Below are positions 37,265-47,647 of a stretch of 64,000 bases of DNA, piece after piece. Origin of the DNA: Gallionella sp. (GTDB taxonomy: Bacteria; Pseudomonadota; Gammaproteobacteria; Burkholderiales; Gallionellaceae); contig JAUXOL010000015.1 in NCBI GenBank assembly GCA_030682375.1, positions 124,001 to 188,000 of the forward strand, given 5' to 3'. How positions within the stretch are numbered: position 1 is the first letter of the stretch; every line of letters starts with the position of its first letter. The notes under the pieces are model-generated. The model was not told the origin of the DNA and did no database searches. It saw only the letters and a list, made by a program, of their open reading frames with translations. The position numbers and the translations under genes were made by a program.

Positions 37265-37280
37265 CTCCCGCTTGCGGGAG
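37265..37280. repeat. CTCCCG-cttg-CGGGAG hairpin repeat
   Basis: A perfect six-pair hairpin embedded in a C-rich stretch (ccctctcccc... cgggggc) between the RND pump and the DUF2892 gene. Such CCCTCTCCCGC-type repeats are widely scattered in betaproteobacteria; it may also attenuate read-through. Confidence 0.5.
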
Positions 37281-37325
37281 CGGGGGCAAGCGAGAAAGGC
37301 AATATTCTTTAAGGAGCAATAAGTT

Positions 37326-37538
37326 ATGAATGCAGAGCGTATCGTCCGTATCGTTGCAGGTTTCTTCGTGATGCTGTCGTTGGCGCTGGGCGTCGAAGCC
37401 AGCCCGCTGTTCGTCAGCCAGTATTTTCTGTTCTTCACCGCCTTCGTCGGTTTCAACCTGTTTCAGAGCGGCTTCACCCAGATATGCCCGCTGAACAACA
37501 TCCTCGCAAAGTTCGGCGTCAAGGGCGGTTCTTGCTAA
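37326..37538 (+). CDS. DUF2892 (YgaP-like) small membrane protein
   Basis: 70 residues, with AAGGAG eight bases before the ATG. The sequence NAERIVRIVAGFFVMLSLAL, a second hydrophobic helix and the end FQSGFTQICPLNNILAKFGV are typical of the DUF2892 domain, which forms the membrane anchor of the rhodanese YgaP. In E. coli, YgaP is controlled by the ArsR-type regulator YgaV, so the presence of DUF2892 behind an ArsR-type regulator and an RND pump supports a sulfur-linked operon. Confidence 0.88.
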   Translation: MNAERIVRIVAGFFVMLSLALGVEASPLFVSQYFLFFTAFVGFNLFQSGFTQICPLNNILAKFGVKGGSC

Positions 37539-39349
37539 GAGAAAAGCTGCAATCCCTGCGGCTGCGCTCGTTGAGTCTGGCCCACATCAGCCTGGCCTTG
37601 GTCGGGTTGATGTGGGTTTTCCCGTTTCTGCACTATGTCCACCGGTATCCGCTGACCACCTTCTATCAGGAATGGTGGAGCGCATTGCTGGGCGTCGCGG
37701 CGTTGACGCTGCTGGTCGGGCGCGCGTACTGGCAACGGCCGGAGATCCCGCGCATCGCGCAGCTGCCGGTCGGGCTCGCCGCCATCGCGCTGCTGCAGCT
37801 GGCGCTGGGCAAGATGGCCTATTTCGACCAGGCGCTGCTGTATACGCTGTACCTGCTGTTCGCGGCCTTGCTGATGATGCTGGGCGCGTGGCTGCGCGAC
37901 ATCTTCGGCTTTGCGCGGCTGGCGCAGGTGCTGGCGATTTGCCTGCTGATTGGCGCCGAGATCAGCGCGGCGATAGGCGTGTTGCAGCACTTTCGCTGGC
38001 ATACGCCGTTCGACTCGGTGATTGTCGCCAAGGTCTCTTCCGACGTGTTCGGCAACCTCGCGCAGCGCAACCATTTCGCGGACTACATCGCGCTCGGGCT
38101 GATCTCGCTCGGGCTGCTGTTCCAGCAGCATGGCCTGAAAGGGCGTTATGCGGCGCTGCTGGCACTGCCCTTGCTGCTGGCGATGACGCTGAGCGGCTCG
38201 CGCAGCACCTGGCTGTACCTGCTGTTGATGAGCGCACTCGCCGCATGGTGGGGCTGGCGCGATGCGGCACAGCGTCCGCTACTGCGCTACAGCCTGTCGC
38301 TGCTGGCCGGCTTCGGCGCGATGCATATGGTGGTGCAGCTGCCTTTCATGGCCGGTGCGGGCAGCAGCGTCGATACCATGCAGCGGATGTTCGGCGAAGA
38401 TGCGAGCGGGGGCATCCGCCTGTATCTGTGGCGCGAGTCCTGGCTGATATTCGGCCAGTCGCCGTGGATGGGCGTGGGTTTCGGGCAGTTCGCCTGGCAT
38501 CACCTGCAGATGTTGCCGGTGTTGCAACCGGGCAACATTCAGGGGCTGTACAACAACGCCCATAACCTGGTGTTCCAGTTGGCCGTGGAGACTGGCATCT
38601 CCGGCCTGCTGTTGCTGTTCGTTTCGCTGGGCATGTGGCTGAACGGCCTGCGCCGCGCGCCGCGCGACGCCGCGCACTGGTGGGGCTATGCGGCGCTGGG
38701 CGTGCTGGCGATCCACAGCCTGCTGGAATATCCGCTGTGGTACACCTATTTCGTCGCGGTCGCCTCTATCCTGCTCGGCGCGCTGGACGAGACGCGCTAC
38801 CGTTTGCAGTTGCGCTCGGTGGGGCGCTTGTCGGTTGCGGCGATGCTGTTGCTGGGCTTGCTGACGCTGCTGCAACTGCGTACCAGTTATGTGCAACTGG
38901 AGCAGGTGTTGCGCATGCGTCCGGCCGCTTCGACAAGCTCAGGACAGGCATCGGCGGCGGACAGCGGCGTGTTCGAGCGCATGCGCGACGGCCTGGTCGC
39001 GATCCACGGCGGTTCGCTGCTGTCGCCTTACGCCGAGCTGTTCATGAGCTCGATGATAGAGATCGGCGAAGACCGCAAGCGCGACAAGCTGGAACTGAAC
39101 ACCAGGGTGATGCGCTTCGTGCCTATCGGCCATGTGGTCTATCGCCAGTCGCTGCTGCTGGCGCTGAACGATATGCCGCAGCAGGCCCAAACGGTGCTGG
39201 AGCAGGCGCTATGGTCGTATCCGGGCGAATTCGCCGCCACGCGCAAGCGACTGACCGAACTGGCGGAGAAGGAGCCCGGACGTTACGCCGCTCTGCTAGA
39301 ATTCGCCCTCCAAAAAGAACAGGAGTACGCAAGTGCAGTTCGTCATTGA
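37484..39349 (+). CDS. O-antigen ligase / PglL-like membrane glycosyltransferase
   Basis: Up to 621 residues with about ten to twelve membrane helices and a C-terminal soluble part. Wzy_C-type features are FGNLAQRNHFADYIALGLIS and the loop motif YNNAHNLVFQLAVETGISGL with its conserved His. QRNHFADY is typical of PglL-type O-oligosaccharyltransferases, so protein O-glycosylation is as likely as O-antigen ligation. The start is uncertain: the ATG at 37484 overlaps the DUF2892 gene by 55 bases, while a TTG at 37532 overlaps by only 7. Residues near 484-493 (ASTSSGQASA) are encoded by a dispersed repeat at 38928-38949. Confidence 0.85.
   Translation: MPAEQHPRKVRRQGRFLLREKLQSLRLRSLSLAHISLALVGLMWVFPFLHYVHRYPLTTFYQEWWSALLGVAALTLLVGRAYWQRPEIPRIAQLPVGLAAIALLQLALGKMAYFDQALLYTLYLLFAALLMMLGAWLRDIFGFARLAQVLAICLLIGAEISAAIGVLQHFRWHTPFDSVIVAKVSSDVFGNLAQRNHFADYIALGLISLGLLFQQHGLKGRYAALLALPLLLAMTLSGSRSTWLYLLLMSALAAWWGWRDAAQRPLLRYSLSLLAGFGAMHMVVQLPFMAGAGSSVDTMQRMFGEDASGGIRLYLWRESWLIFGQSPWMGVGFGQFAWHHLQMLPVLQPGNIQGLYNNAHNLVFQLAVETGISGLLLLFVSLGMWLNGLRRAPRDAAHWWGYAALGVLAIHSLLEYPLWYTYFVAVASILLGALDETRYRLQLRSVGRLSVAAMLLLGLLTLLQLRTSYVQLEQVLRMRPAASTSSGQASAADSGVFERMRDGLVAIHGGSLLSPYAELFMSSMIEIGEDRKRDKLELNTRVMRFVPIGHVVYRQSLLLALNDMPQQAQTVLEQALWSYPGEFAATRKRLTELAEKEPGRYAALLEFALQKEQEYASAVRH
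38928..38949. repeat. dispersed 22-bp repeat inside a coding region
   Basis: cttcgacaagctcaggacag plus gc is repeated at 55327-55348 with one mismatch. Here it lies in frame inside the ligase gene; there it sits in a BIME. Confidence 0.75.
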
Positions 39350-39743
39350 CAATGTTTTCCCCATCTCCATCGCTTTCCTGAGCGGCATGATGCTGTTCTG
39401 GTCGATGTTCGGCAATCGCATTCGTGGCATCAAGGAAGTGGATTCCGTCGCCGCGACCCAGCTGATCAACCACAAGAACGCGCTGGTGCTGGATGTGCGC
39501 GAAGAGTCCGAATACAAAGCTGGCCATGTGCTGAACGCGAAGCTGGTCCCGCTGGGCAAGCTGAACGAGCGCATCGGCGAGCTGGAGAAGTATCGCGACA
39601 AACCTGTCGTCGTGGTATGCCGCAGCGGCGCCCGTTCCGCCAACGCCTGCGCGTTGCTGGGCAAGCAGGGATTTGCCGAGGTCTACAATCTGGCGGGCGG
39701 CATGATCGCTTGGCAGAAGGCCAACCTGCCGGTGAAGAAATGA
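39333..39743 (+). CDS. membrane-anchored rhodanese (YibN-like)
   Basis: A 136-residue protein starting at GTG 39333 with AGGAG seven bases upstream. One N-terminal membrane helix (DNVFPISIAFLSGMMLFWSM) is followed by a rhodanese domain: NALVLDVREESEYKAGHVLN, the active loop VVVVCRSGARSANACALLG with the catalytic Cys, and YNLAGGMIAWQKANLPV. It overlaps the ligase gene by 17 bases and grxC by four (ATGA), so it is in one operon with grxC and secB, a common betaproteobacterial order. Confidence 0.93.
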   Translation: MQFVIDNVFPISIAFLSGMMLFWSMFGNRIRGIKEVDSVAATQLINHKNALVLDVREESEYKAGHVLNAKLVPLGKLNERIGELEKYRDKPVVVVCRSGARSANACALLGKQGFAEVYNLAGGMIAWQKANLPVKK

Positions 39744-40000
39744 TGGTCAAGGTCGTGATGTATTGCACCGAGGTCTGTCCGTATTGCGTCCGTGCAGAAC
39801 AGCTGCTGGCGCGCAAGGGCGTGACGGAGATCGAGAAGATACGCGTCGACCTGCAACCCGGGTTGCGCGAGGCGATGATGGAAAAGACCGGGCGGCGCAC
39901 CGTGCCGCAGATATACATAGGCGAGCATCACGTCGGCGGATACGACGACATGGCCGCGCTCGACCGGGCCGGCAAGCTGGACCAGCTGTTGGCTGGATGA
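39740..40000 (+). CDS. grxC: glutaredoxin 3
   Basis: 86 residues starting at the ATG overlapping the rhodanese stop (ATGA at 39740). The dithiol site is VCPYCVRAEQLLARKGV (CPYC at residues 13-16), followed by the cis-Pro GRRTVPQIYIGEHHVGGYDD that binds glutathione. It reduces disulfides and glutathione-mixed disulfides in the cytoplasm. Its place after the rhodanese hints at shared thiol or sulfur chemistry. Confidence 0.97.
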   Translation: MMVKVVMYCTEVCPYCVRAEQLLARKGVTEIEKIRVDLQPGLREAMMEKTGRRTVPQIYIGEHHVGGYDDMAALDRAGKLDQLLAG

Positions 40001-40031
40001 TTTCGCAGAATAATTTCAAGGAGGAGTGAGC

Positions 40032-40508
40032 ATGACCGAAGCAGCGCAACAAAATACCCAACCCCTGTTCAACATGGAAAAGTTCTATGTGAAGGATCTC
40101 TCGCTGGAGATCCCGCATGCGCCGCAAATCTTCCTGGATCGCGAGAGCCCACAGGTCGACGTGCAGCTGACCACCCAGGCCGTTTCCATCGAAGAGGGCG
40201 TGTTCGAAGTGTCGGTGACCAGCACCGTGACCGCCAAGATCGGCGAGAAGGTGATGTTCCTGATCGAGGCCAAACAGGCCGGCATCTTCCAGGTGCGCAA
40301 CATCCCGCTCGAAGAGATGGAGCCCATCCTCGCGGTGATGTGCCCGAACATCCTGTTCCCGTATTTGCGCGAAGTGGTTTCCGACGTTGCGGTGCGTGCC
40401 GGTTTCGCGCCCGTGCTGCTGAACCCGATCAACTTCGAGGTGCTGTACCAGCAGCAGAAGCAACAGCAGGCACAAGCCGCCGCCGCTGCACCCGCTACCA
40501 CCCACTAA
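40032..40508 (+). CDS. secB: protein-export chaperone
   Basis: Tetrameric cytosolic chaperone that hands unfolded preproteins to SecA. 158 residues from the ATG at 40032 (GGAG six bases upstream; a GTG at 40026 also lies in frame). Family features include MEKFYVKDLSLEIPHAPQIF, LNPINFEVLYQQQ and VMCPNILFPYLREVVSDVAV. The C-terminus is a Gln/Ala-rich tail. Confidence 0.97.
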   Translation: MTEAAQQNTQPLFNMEKFYVKDLSLEIPHAPQIFLDRESPQVDVQLTTQAVSIEEGVFEVSVTSTVTAKIGEKVMFLIEAKQAGIFQVRNIPLEEMEPILAVMCPNILFPYLREVVSDVAVRAGFAPVLLNPINFEVLYQQQKQQQAQAAAAAPATTH

Positions 40509-40510
40509 CG

Positions 40511-40960
40511 ATGTACACCGCTTCGCTGCGTTCGTTGATGTTGATCCTGCTGCTCTGCGGCAGCGGCGCGGCGCACGCGGTGGATTTCGTCTCTGTCGTC
40601 GAGGACAACGCTATTCTCTACGATGCGCCTTCGCTGAAGGCAAAGAAGCAGTTCGTCGTGAACCGCTACATGCCGTTCGAGCAGGTGGTCGTGCTGGAAG
40701 GCTGGGTCAAGGTGCGCGACCGCTCCGGCGGTCTGTACTGGGTCGAGAAGCGCGTGCTCGGCAACAAGCGTTACGTGTTTGCGCTGCCGCCGCTGCTTGA
40801 CGTACGCGCGTCGGCCGACTTCTCGGCTCCCGTGGTCTTCAGGGCTCGCCAGCAGGTCGCGCTGGAGCGCCTCGAATCCACCGGCACCGGCTGGCTCAAG
40901 GTACGGCATCAGGACGGCGAAACGGGGTATGTGCGCAGCACGGACGTCTGGGGCGAGTAA
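40511..40960 (+). CDS. periplasmic SH3-domain protein
   Basis: 149 residues with a signal peptide (LRSLMLILLLCGSGAAHA) and two bacterial SH3-like repeats: residues about 24-80 (VVEDNAILYDAPSLKAKKQF, WVKVRDRSGGLYWVEKRVL) and about 90-147 (LDVRASADFSAPVVFRARQQ, GWLKVRHQDGETGYVRSTD). SH3 proteins of this kind often bind cell-wall peptides. It lies 2 bp after secB and 4 bp before gpsA, firmly inside that operon. Confidence 0.85.
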   Translation: MYTASLRSLMLILLLCGSGAAHAVDFVSVVEDNAILYDAPSLKAKKQFVVNRYMPFEQVVVLEGWVKVRDRSGGLYWVEKRVLGNKRYVFALPPLLDVRASADFSAPVVFRARQQVALERLESTGTGWLKVRHQDGETGYVRSTDVWGE

Positions 40961-40964
40961 GGAT

Positions 40965-41960
40965 ATGAATATCGTCGTCATCGGCGCAGGCGCCTGGGGC
41001 ACCGCGCTTGCGATCAGTCTGGCAGCGCATCACCGCGTCACGCTGTGGGCGCGCGACGCCGCCCAGGTCGAGGCGATGCGCAAGGAGCGCTGCAACCGGC
41101 GTTACCTGCCGGACATTCCGCTGCCCACCGATCTCGAGCTGAGCTCCGATCTTTCCGTAGCACTTGCAGATGCCGAGTTGGCCATCGTTGCGGTGCCGAC
41201 CAACTCCTTCCGTTCCATCCTGCAGCAGATCGCCCAACTGCCCGGCAGTTTCGGTGTGGTCTGGCTGTGCAAGGGTTTCGAGGCCGAGACTTCGTTGCTG
41301 CCGCATCAGGTGGTCGCCGAGGTGTTGCCTGCGCGTTTCCGTCACGGCGTGCTGTCCGGCCCCAGCTTTGCGCAGGAAGTCGCCTGCGGCCAGCCTACCG
41401 CGCTGACGCTGGCCTCCGCCGACGAGGAGTACGCCCGCAGCACCGCGCTGGCGCTGCACCACGCGCGTCTGCGCATCTATGCCAGCAGCGATGTCGTCGG
41501 TGTCGAAGTCGGTGGGGCAGTGAAGAACGTGATGGCGATAGCGGCGGGCATCTGCGACGGCATGGGGCTGGGGCATAACGCCCGCGCCGCATTGCTGACG
41601 CGCGGCCTGGCCGAGATCGCAAGGCTGGGGCTGAAATTGGGCGGGCGCAGCGAGACGCTCGGCGGCCTGTCCGGCGTCGGCGACCTGATCCTGACCTGCA
41701 CCGGCGACCTGTCGCGCAACCGCCAGGTCGGCCTGCTGCTCGCGCAGCATCTGGATCTGCCTGAGATACTGCATCGGTTGGGTCATGTCGCCGAGGGCGT
41801 CTACACCGTGCGCGAAGTGCACCAGCTGGCGCAGCGCCTGGGCGTCGCGATGCCGATCTGCGAGGGTGTCTACCGCGTGATCTACGAACACACCCCGGTC
41901 GCCGAGGTGATCACGGATCTGCTCAGCCGTGCGCCGACGCAGGAGTTCGATGAAAGCTAA
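40965..41960 (+). CDS. gpsA: glycerol-3-phosphate dehydrogenase (NAD(P)+)
   Basis: Makes sn-glycerol-3-phosphate for phospholipids from dihydroxyacetone phosphate. 331 residues. The Rossmann motif VVIGAGAWGTALAISL is at the N-terminus, with LSGPSFAQEVACGQPTALTL, VGGAVKNVMAIAAGICDGMG (catalytic Lys) and LGGLSGVGDLILTCTGDLSR. The ATG at 40965 has AAGGA upstream. It is the last gene of the rhodanese-grxC-secB-SH3-gpsA operon and convergent with trmB. Confidence 0.97.
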   Translation: MNIVVIGAGAWGTALAISLAAHHRVTLWARDAAQVEAMRKERCNRRYLPDIPLPTDLELSSDLSVALADAELAIVAVPTNSFRSILQQIAQLPGSFGVVWLCKGFEAETSLLPHQVVAEVLPARFRHGVLSGPSFAQEVACGQPTALTLASADEEYARSTALALHHARLRIYASSDVVGVEVGGAVKNVMAIAAGICDGMGLGHNARAALLTRGLAEIARLGLKLGGRSETLGGLSGVGDLILTCTGDLSRNRQVGLLLAQHLDLPEILHRLGHVAEGVYTVREVHQLAQRLGVAMPICEGVYRVIYEHTPVAEVITDLLSRAPTQEFDES

Positions 41961-41981
41961 AAAACTGGATGCTTCTCGGTT

Positions 41982-42668
41982 CTATTTGCGCCGAAACACC
42001 AGATCCCACACCCCGTGTCCCAGATTGATGCCGCGCTTCTCGAACTTGGTGAGCGGGCGGTATTCAGGGCGCGGCGCATAGTCCGTCGCGGTGTTTTCCA
42101 GCAGTATCTCATCGCCGAACACGCGCAATATCTGTTCGGCGTAGTCCTGCCAGTCGGTCGCGGCGTGGATGTAACCCCCAGGCTTGATCTTCTGCACCAG
42201 CTTCGCGATGAACGGCGACTGGATCAACCGGCGCTTGTTGTGGCGCGCCTTGTGCCATGGGTCGGGGAAGAAGATGTGCACACCGTCGAAAGATGCATCC
42301 GCGATCATGTCGCGCAGCACTTCCACCGCGTCGTGCTGGATGATGCGGATGTTGGTGATCTGCTGGGCGTCGATCAGCTTCAATAGATTGCCCACGCCCG
42401 GCGTATGCACTTCCAGGCAGAGGTAATCGTTCTCGGGATGCGCCTGCGCGATGGCCGCGGTGCTGTCGCCCATGCCGAAACCGATCTCCAGTATCTTGGG
42501 CGCGTTGCGGCCGAAAGCCTGCTCGAGGTCCAGTATCTTGTTCTCGTAAGCGATGCCGTAGCGCGGCATCAGCGTATCCACAGCGCGCTGCTGCGCATGG
42601 GAGAGATGTCCCTGACGCAGCACGTAGCTGCGGATATGCCTGTTCTTGAGGTCGGTGGTATCGGTCAT
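41982..42668 (-). CDS. trmB: tRNA (guanine-N7-)-methyltransferase
   Basis: SAM-dependent enzyme that makes m7G46 in tRNAs. 228 residues from the ATG at 42668; an earlier in-frame ATG at 42692 lies within the adjoining REP element and is unlikely. Family features are [20 protein letters not shown] (SAM loop), [20 protein letters not shown] and the C-terminal [17 protein letters not shown]. Confidence 0.95.
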   Translation of the reverse strand: MTDTTDLKNRHIRSYVLRQGHLSHAQQRAVDTLMPRYGIAYENKILDLEQAFGRNAPKILEIGFGMGDSTAAIAQAHPENDYLCLEVHTPGVGNLLKLIDAQQITNIRIIQHDAVEVLRDMIADASFDGVHIFFPDPWHKARHNKRRLIQSPFIAKLVQKIKPGGYIHAATDWQDYAEQILRVFGDEILLENTATDYAPRPEYRPLTKFEKRGINLGHGVWDLVFRRK

Positions 42669-42675
42669 GTGGATT

Positions 42676-42743
42676 GTAGGGGCGCGATTCATCGCGCCCT
42701 TGAACTATTCGAACAACAAGGGCGCGATGAATCGCGCCCCTAC
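42676..42743. repeat. GTAG-type REP pair (BIME) with GGGCGCGA hairpins
   Basis: Two inverted REP units. The first is GTAG followed by the hairpin gggcgcga-ttca-tcgcgccc; the mirror copy ends in CTAC at 42740-42743. They are separated by a short A/T-rich spacer. It lies between the thiG stop and the trmB start. Confidence 0.85.
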
Positions 42744-42751
42744 AGATGTGT

Positions 42752-43546
42752 TTAGCTGCGTACCGAACCGATGATGCCCGCGGTCGGCGAGCTCGGGCTG
42801 GCGCTGTAAAGCTTCTTGGGCATGCGTCCGGCCAGATAGGCTTCGCGTCCGGCTTCGGTGGCCTTCTTCATCGCGGAGGCCATCAGCACCGGATTCTGCG
42901 CGCCCGCGATAGCGGTGTTCATCAGCACGCCCGCGCAGCCCAGCTCCATCGCGATGGCTGCATCGGAAGCCGTGCCCACGCCCGCATCCACGATCACCGG
43001 CACTTGCACGCGATCCATGATGAGTTGCAGGTTCCACGGGTTCAGGATGCCCATGCCGGAGCCGATCAGCGAGGCAAGCGGCATGATCGCGACACAGCCG
43101 ATGTCTTCCAGCTGCTTCGCGACGATGGGGTCGTCCGAGGTGTACACCATCACCTGGAAGCCTTCGGCCACAAGTGTCTTTGCCGCGGCAATGGTCTCGA
43201 TCACGTTGGGGTACAGCGATTGCGGATCGCCCAGCACTTCCAGTTTCACCAGCGAGTGGCCGTCCAGCAACTCGCGCGCGAGACGCAGCGTGCGCACCGC
43301 GTCGTCGGCGGTGTAGCAGCCCGCGGTGTTCGGCAGGTAGGTGAACTTCGACATCGGCACGGCGTCGAGCAGGTTGGGCTCGTTCGCGTTCTGGCCGAGG
43401 TTGGTGCGGCGTATCGCCACCGTGACGATCTCCGTGCCGCTGGCGTCCAGTGCTGCGCGGGTCTCGGCGAAGTCCTTGTATTTGCCGGTGCCGACCAGCA
43501 GGCGGGAGTTATAGCTCTTGCCTGCGATGATGAGTTTGTCGTTCAT
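42752..43546 (-). CDS. thiG: thiazole synthase
   Basis: Forms the thiazole phosphate of thiamine from deoxyxylulose phosphate, dehydroglycine and ThiS-thiocarboxylate. 264 residues. TIM-barrel features are [37 protein letters not shown] (Schiff-base Lys) and [20 protein letters not shown] (phosphate site). It lies downstream of thiS on the same strand. No thiO or thiH is in the window. Confidence 0.97.
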   Translation of the reverse strand: MNDKLIIAGKSYNSRLLVGTGKYKDFAETRAALDASGTEIVTVAIRRTNLGQNANEPNLLDAVPMSKFTYLPNTAGCYTADDAVRTLRLARELLDGHSLVKLEVLGDPQSLYPNVIETIAAAKTLVAEGFQVMVYTSDDPIVAKQLEDIGCVAIMPLASLIGSGMGILNPWNLQLIMDRVQVPVIVDAGVGTASDAAIAMELGCAGVLMNTAIAGAQNPVLMASAMKKATEAGREAYLAGRMPKKLYSASPSSPTAGIIGSVRS

Positions 43547-43576
43547 GTCGTTTCCTTAATCTCTTACTGGGTTGTC

Positions 43577-43596
43577 ATTCCCGCTTTCGCGGGAAT
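43577..43596. repeat. dRS3-like 20-bp palindromic repeat
   Basis: attcccgctttcgcgggaat has the same six-base arms as 20634-20653. It lies in the thiS-thiG gap. Confidence 0.75.
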
Positions 43597-43616
43597 GACG
43601 GAATTTAAGGCTCAGT

Positions 43617-43820
43617 TTAGCCGCCGCCCACCGCGACCACGATCTCCAGCTTGTCGCCGTCTGCCAGTTGCTGCGTCGCGAAGGTGCTGCGCGGCGCGAT
43701 CTCGCCGTTGCGTTCCAGCGCGATGCGCTTGCCAGTGAGTCCCATCTCCTCGATGAGTGCGGCGATGCTGATGGCTTGCGGGAATTGGCGGGGTTCGCCG
43801 TTGATGTTGACCGTTATCAC
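43617..43820 (-). CDS. thiS: sulfur carrier protein ThiS
   Basis: A 67-residue ubiquitin-like sulfur carrier for thiazole synthesis. The GTG at 43820 is chosen because it begins the conserved core (VITVNINGEPRQFP); a longer frame from 43910 would run through the divergent tRNA gene. The C-terminus is VVAVGGG, with the Gly-Gly tail that is adenylated and thiocarboxylated; one extra Gly is present. Confidence 0.92.
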   Translation of the reverse strand: MITVNINGEPRQFPQAISIAALIEEMGLTGKRIALERNGEIAPRSTFATQQLADGDKLEIVVAVGGG

Positions 43821-43873
43821 TTTGGGTATCTCTTGAATTGCCGTGTTAGAATGCGCGCCGCATTCTACACCAA

Positions 43874-43947
43874 GCGGGTGTAGTTCAATGGTAGAACGGC
43901 AGCTTCCCAAGCTGCATACGACGGTTCGATCCCGTTCACCCGCTCCA
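43874..43947 (+). tRNA. tRNA-Gly (anticodon CCC)
   Basis: A 74-base cloverleaf. The acceptor arms GCGGGTG/CACCCGC are followed by an encoded T-CCA; the D arm is GTTCAATGGTAGAAC; the anticodon stem GCAGC/GCTGC encloses the loop TTCCCAA (anticodon CCC); the T loop is TTCGATC. Confidence 0.95.
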
Positions 43948-44013
43948 GTATCCGCGCCGTTCCCGCAGCATCCCTTGCCGGTTCCGGCGAGCCGAAATCT
44001 CCCCTCTTGCAGC

Positions 44014-44580
44014 TTAGATCGTAGCCAGCATCCACATGCCGCTCGCGGCGATGCCGACGCCCGCGATCCTTGCGTAACGCTCGCGCGAGGCCACGCCCAT
44101 CGCGATGCCGATCAGATGAAGCGCGGCGGTCGCGGCGAGGAAACCGAGCGCATATGCCGCAGGCTCGATAGCGCCCGGCATCTCGGCGCCGTGTGCATAG
44201 CCGTGCATCAGCCCGAACGATGCGGTCAGCGCGAGGCTGGCCGGCAGCGCGAACCGCGACGCCCTGGCGACCAGCAGGCCCAGCACCAGCACCGAGGCGG
44301 CGATGCCCGGTTCGATCAGTTGCAGCGCGGGGGCGAATTGCGCGACGCCTGCGCCCAGCGCCAGCATCGCCATGAACACGGCAGGCAGCAGCCATATCCT
44401 GCGGCCGCCCGTCTGCGCAGCCCACAGGCCGACCGCCAGCATCGCGAGCAGGTGATCCATGCCGCCGAAGGGGTGCGCCAACCCGGCGGCGAGTCCGGAT
44501 GTGTCGTGGCCGGTATGCGCGCCGGCGGTGCCGCTGGCCAGCAGCAGGGAGAGGGCGAAGAGTCTGGTTGCGAGTTTCAT
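44014..44580 (-). CDS. hupE: HupE/UreJ family membrane protein
   Basis: 188 residues from the ATG at 44580. A signal peptide (LFALSLLLASGTAGAHTGHD) is followed by about six helices. The HupE hallmark HPFGGMDHLLAMLAVGLWAA, with the conserved His and Asp residues, is at about 36-55, and FGLMHGYAHGAEMP is later. HupE proteins are nickel permeases linked to hydrogenase or urease. Its place 20 bp downstream of the hydrogenase large-subunit gene supports nickel supply to that enzyme. Confidence 0.92.
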   Translation of the reverse strand: MKLATRLFALSLLLASGTAGAHTGHDTSGLAAGLAHPFGGMDHLLAMLAVGLWAAQTGGRRIWLLPAVFMAMLALGAGVAQFAPALQLIEPGIAASVLVLGLLVARASRFALPASLALTASFGLMHGYAHGAEMPGAIEPAAYALGFLAATAALHLIGIAMGVASRERYARIAGVGIAASGMWMLATI

Positions 44581-44600
44581 GTCATGTTCTCCTTGGTGGG

Positions 44601-46369
<1,769 letters not shown>

Positions 46370-46373
<4 letters not shown>

Positions 46374-47647
46374 GGCGTATTTCCTCCCTTGTCATCTGCG
46401 AGATGCGCGGCCACCAGTTCGGTCAGGCCGACGACTTCATGCGGCATGTGATTGTGTTCCAGTCCGTCCATCAGCATCGTGCGGCAGTTCGAGCAGGAGG
46501 TGACGATGGTCTTCACGTCTATCGCATCGAGCTGCGCTTTCTTGCGGCTGAACACCTGCAAGCGCACCGGCTCTGCCCTGTGGTTCGCGCTGACGCCGCC
46601 GCCACCGCCGCAGCACCAGTTCTGCACGCCCGCGTCCGGCATCTCGACGAAGTTGGGTGCGACCATGTGCATGAGGTTGCGCGGCTGTTCGACCACGCCG
46701 CCGCGTCGCACCATCTGGCAGGGGTCGTGGAAGGTCATGCGCGTCTCGTCCATGCCTTCGGTTTTCAGGCGTCCTTCGCTGCGCAACTGGTCGAGCAGCT
46801 CGATGATGTGGACGACCTCGAACGGATACGGGCGGCCGATCAGGTTGGGGCCTTCCCAGCGCAGCGCGGTGTAGGCATGGCCGCACTCCGGGCTGATCAC
46901 GTACTTGACCTTGAGCCGTTCGGCGGCGCGTACGATGCGGCCGAGCAGTTCCGCCGCGAGGTCGGAGGAGCCGATCTGGATGCCGCTGTTGGTGCCCTCG
47001 AAACCGTCCGAGGCGATGGTCCACGACACGCCCGCCTGCTGGAAGATGCGTGTTACCGCAGAGATGACCTCGGGATAATCTGCGACCTCGGCGGAGGACA
47101 GTACCAGCATGTAGTCCGCGCCTTCCACGTCCAGCGGCACCGTCAGGCCGGTCTCCTTCTCCGCATGTTTGATCTGCGCCCTCAGCGTGTTGATGTTCAC
47201 GCCCATCGGACTGCCGAGTTCGACCGCGCGTTGCGTCGCGCCCTTCAGCCCTTCCGGCGCATGGCCGGAGGCGACCATGCCTTCGCGCATCTTGCGCACC
47301 ATGTAGACGATGTCGTTGCCCACCGGGCAGGCCAACGAGCAGCGGCCGCACAAGGTGCAGCTGTCGTAGACCAGCGGCTCCCACTCGGCCAGCTCCTCGT
47401 CGGTGACCGGCTTGGACAGTCCGGCCTTTTTCATCAGCTTGCCCCAGAAGGTGTATTCCTGCTGCCATACGCGGCGCAGCGGTTCCAGCTTGTGGATGGG
47501 CGTGTATTTCGGATCTTGCGTCTCGGTGTAGAACAGGCAGGCGTCGGCGCACAGGCCGCAATGCACGCAGGAGGTGAAGAAGCTGGCCATCGGCGCGTCG
47601 ATCTGGCCGATGAAGGAAGCGATGCCGCGCTGGAGCGAGGTGCTCAT
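46370..47647 (-). CDS. isp2: Isp2, HdrD-like iron-sulfur protein of the hydrogenase
   Basis: A 425-residue soluble electron-transfer protein. Two 4Fe-4S ferredoxin motifs lie at the N-terminus: SCVHCGLCADACLFYTETQ and SCTLCGRCSLACPVGND. Two CCG-type domains follow: MTFHDPCQMVRRGGVVEQP with NWCCGGGGGVSANH, and later VTSCSNCRTMLMDGLEHN. This resembles the HdrD/GlpC group that handles disulfides or quinones. It overlaps isp1 upstream and hynL downstream by ATGA. It probably carries electrons between the cytochrome b (Isp1) and a cytoplasmic or quinone acceptor. Confidence 0.93.

Noticed and set aside
43821..43910. N-terminal extension of ThiS
   Set aside because: It would run through the divergent tRNA-Gly gene; ThiS is normally about 66 residues, which the GTG at 43820 gives.
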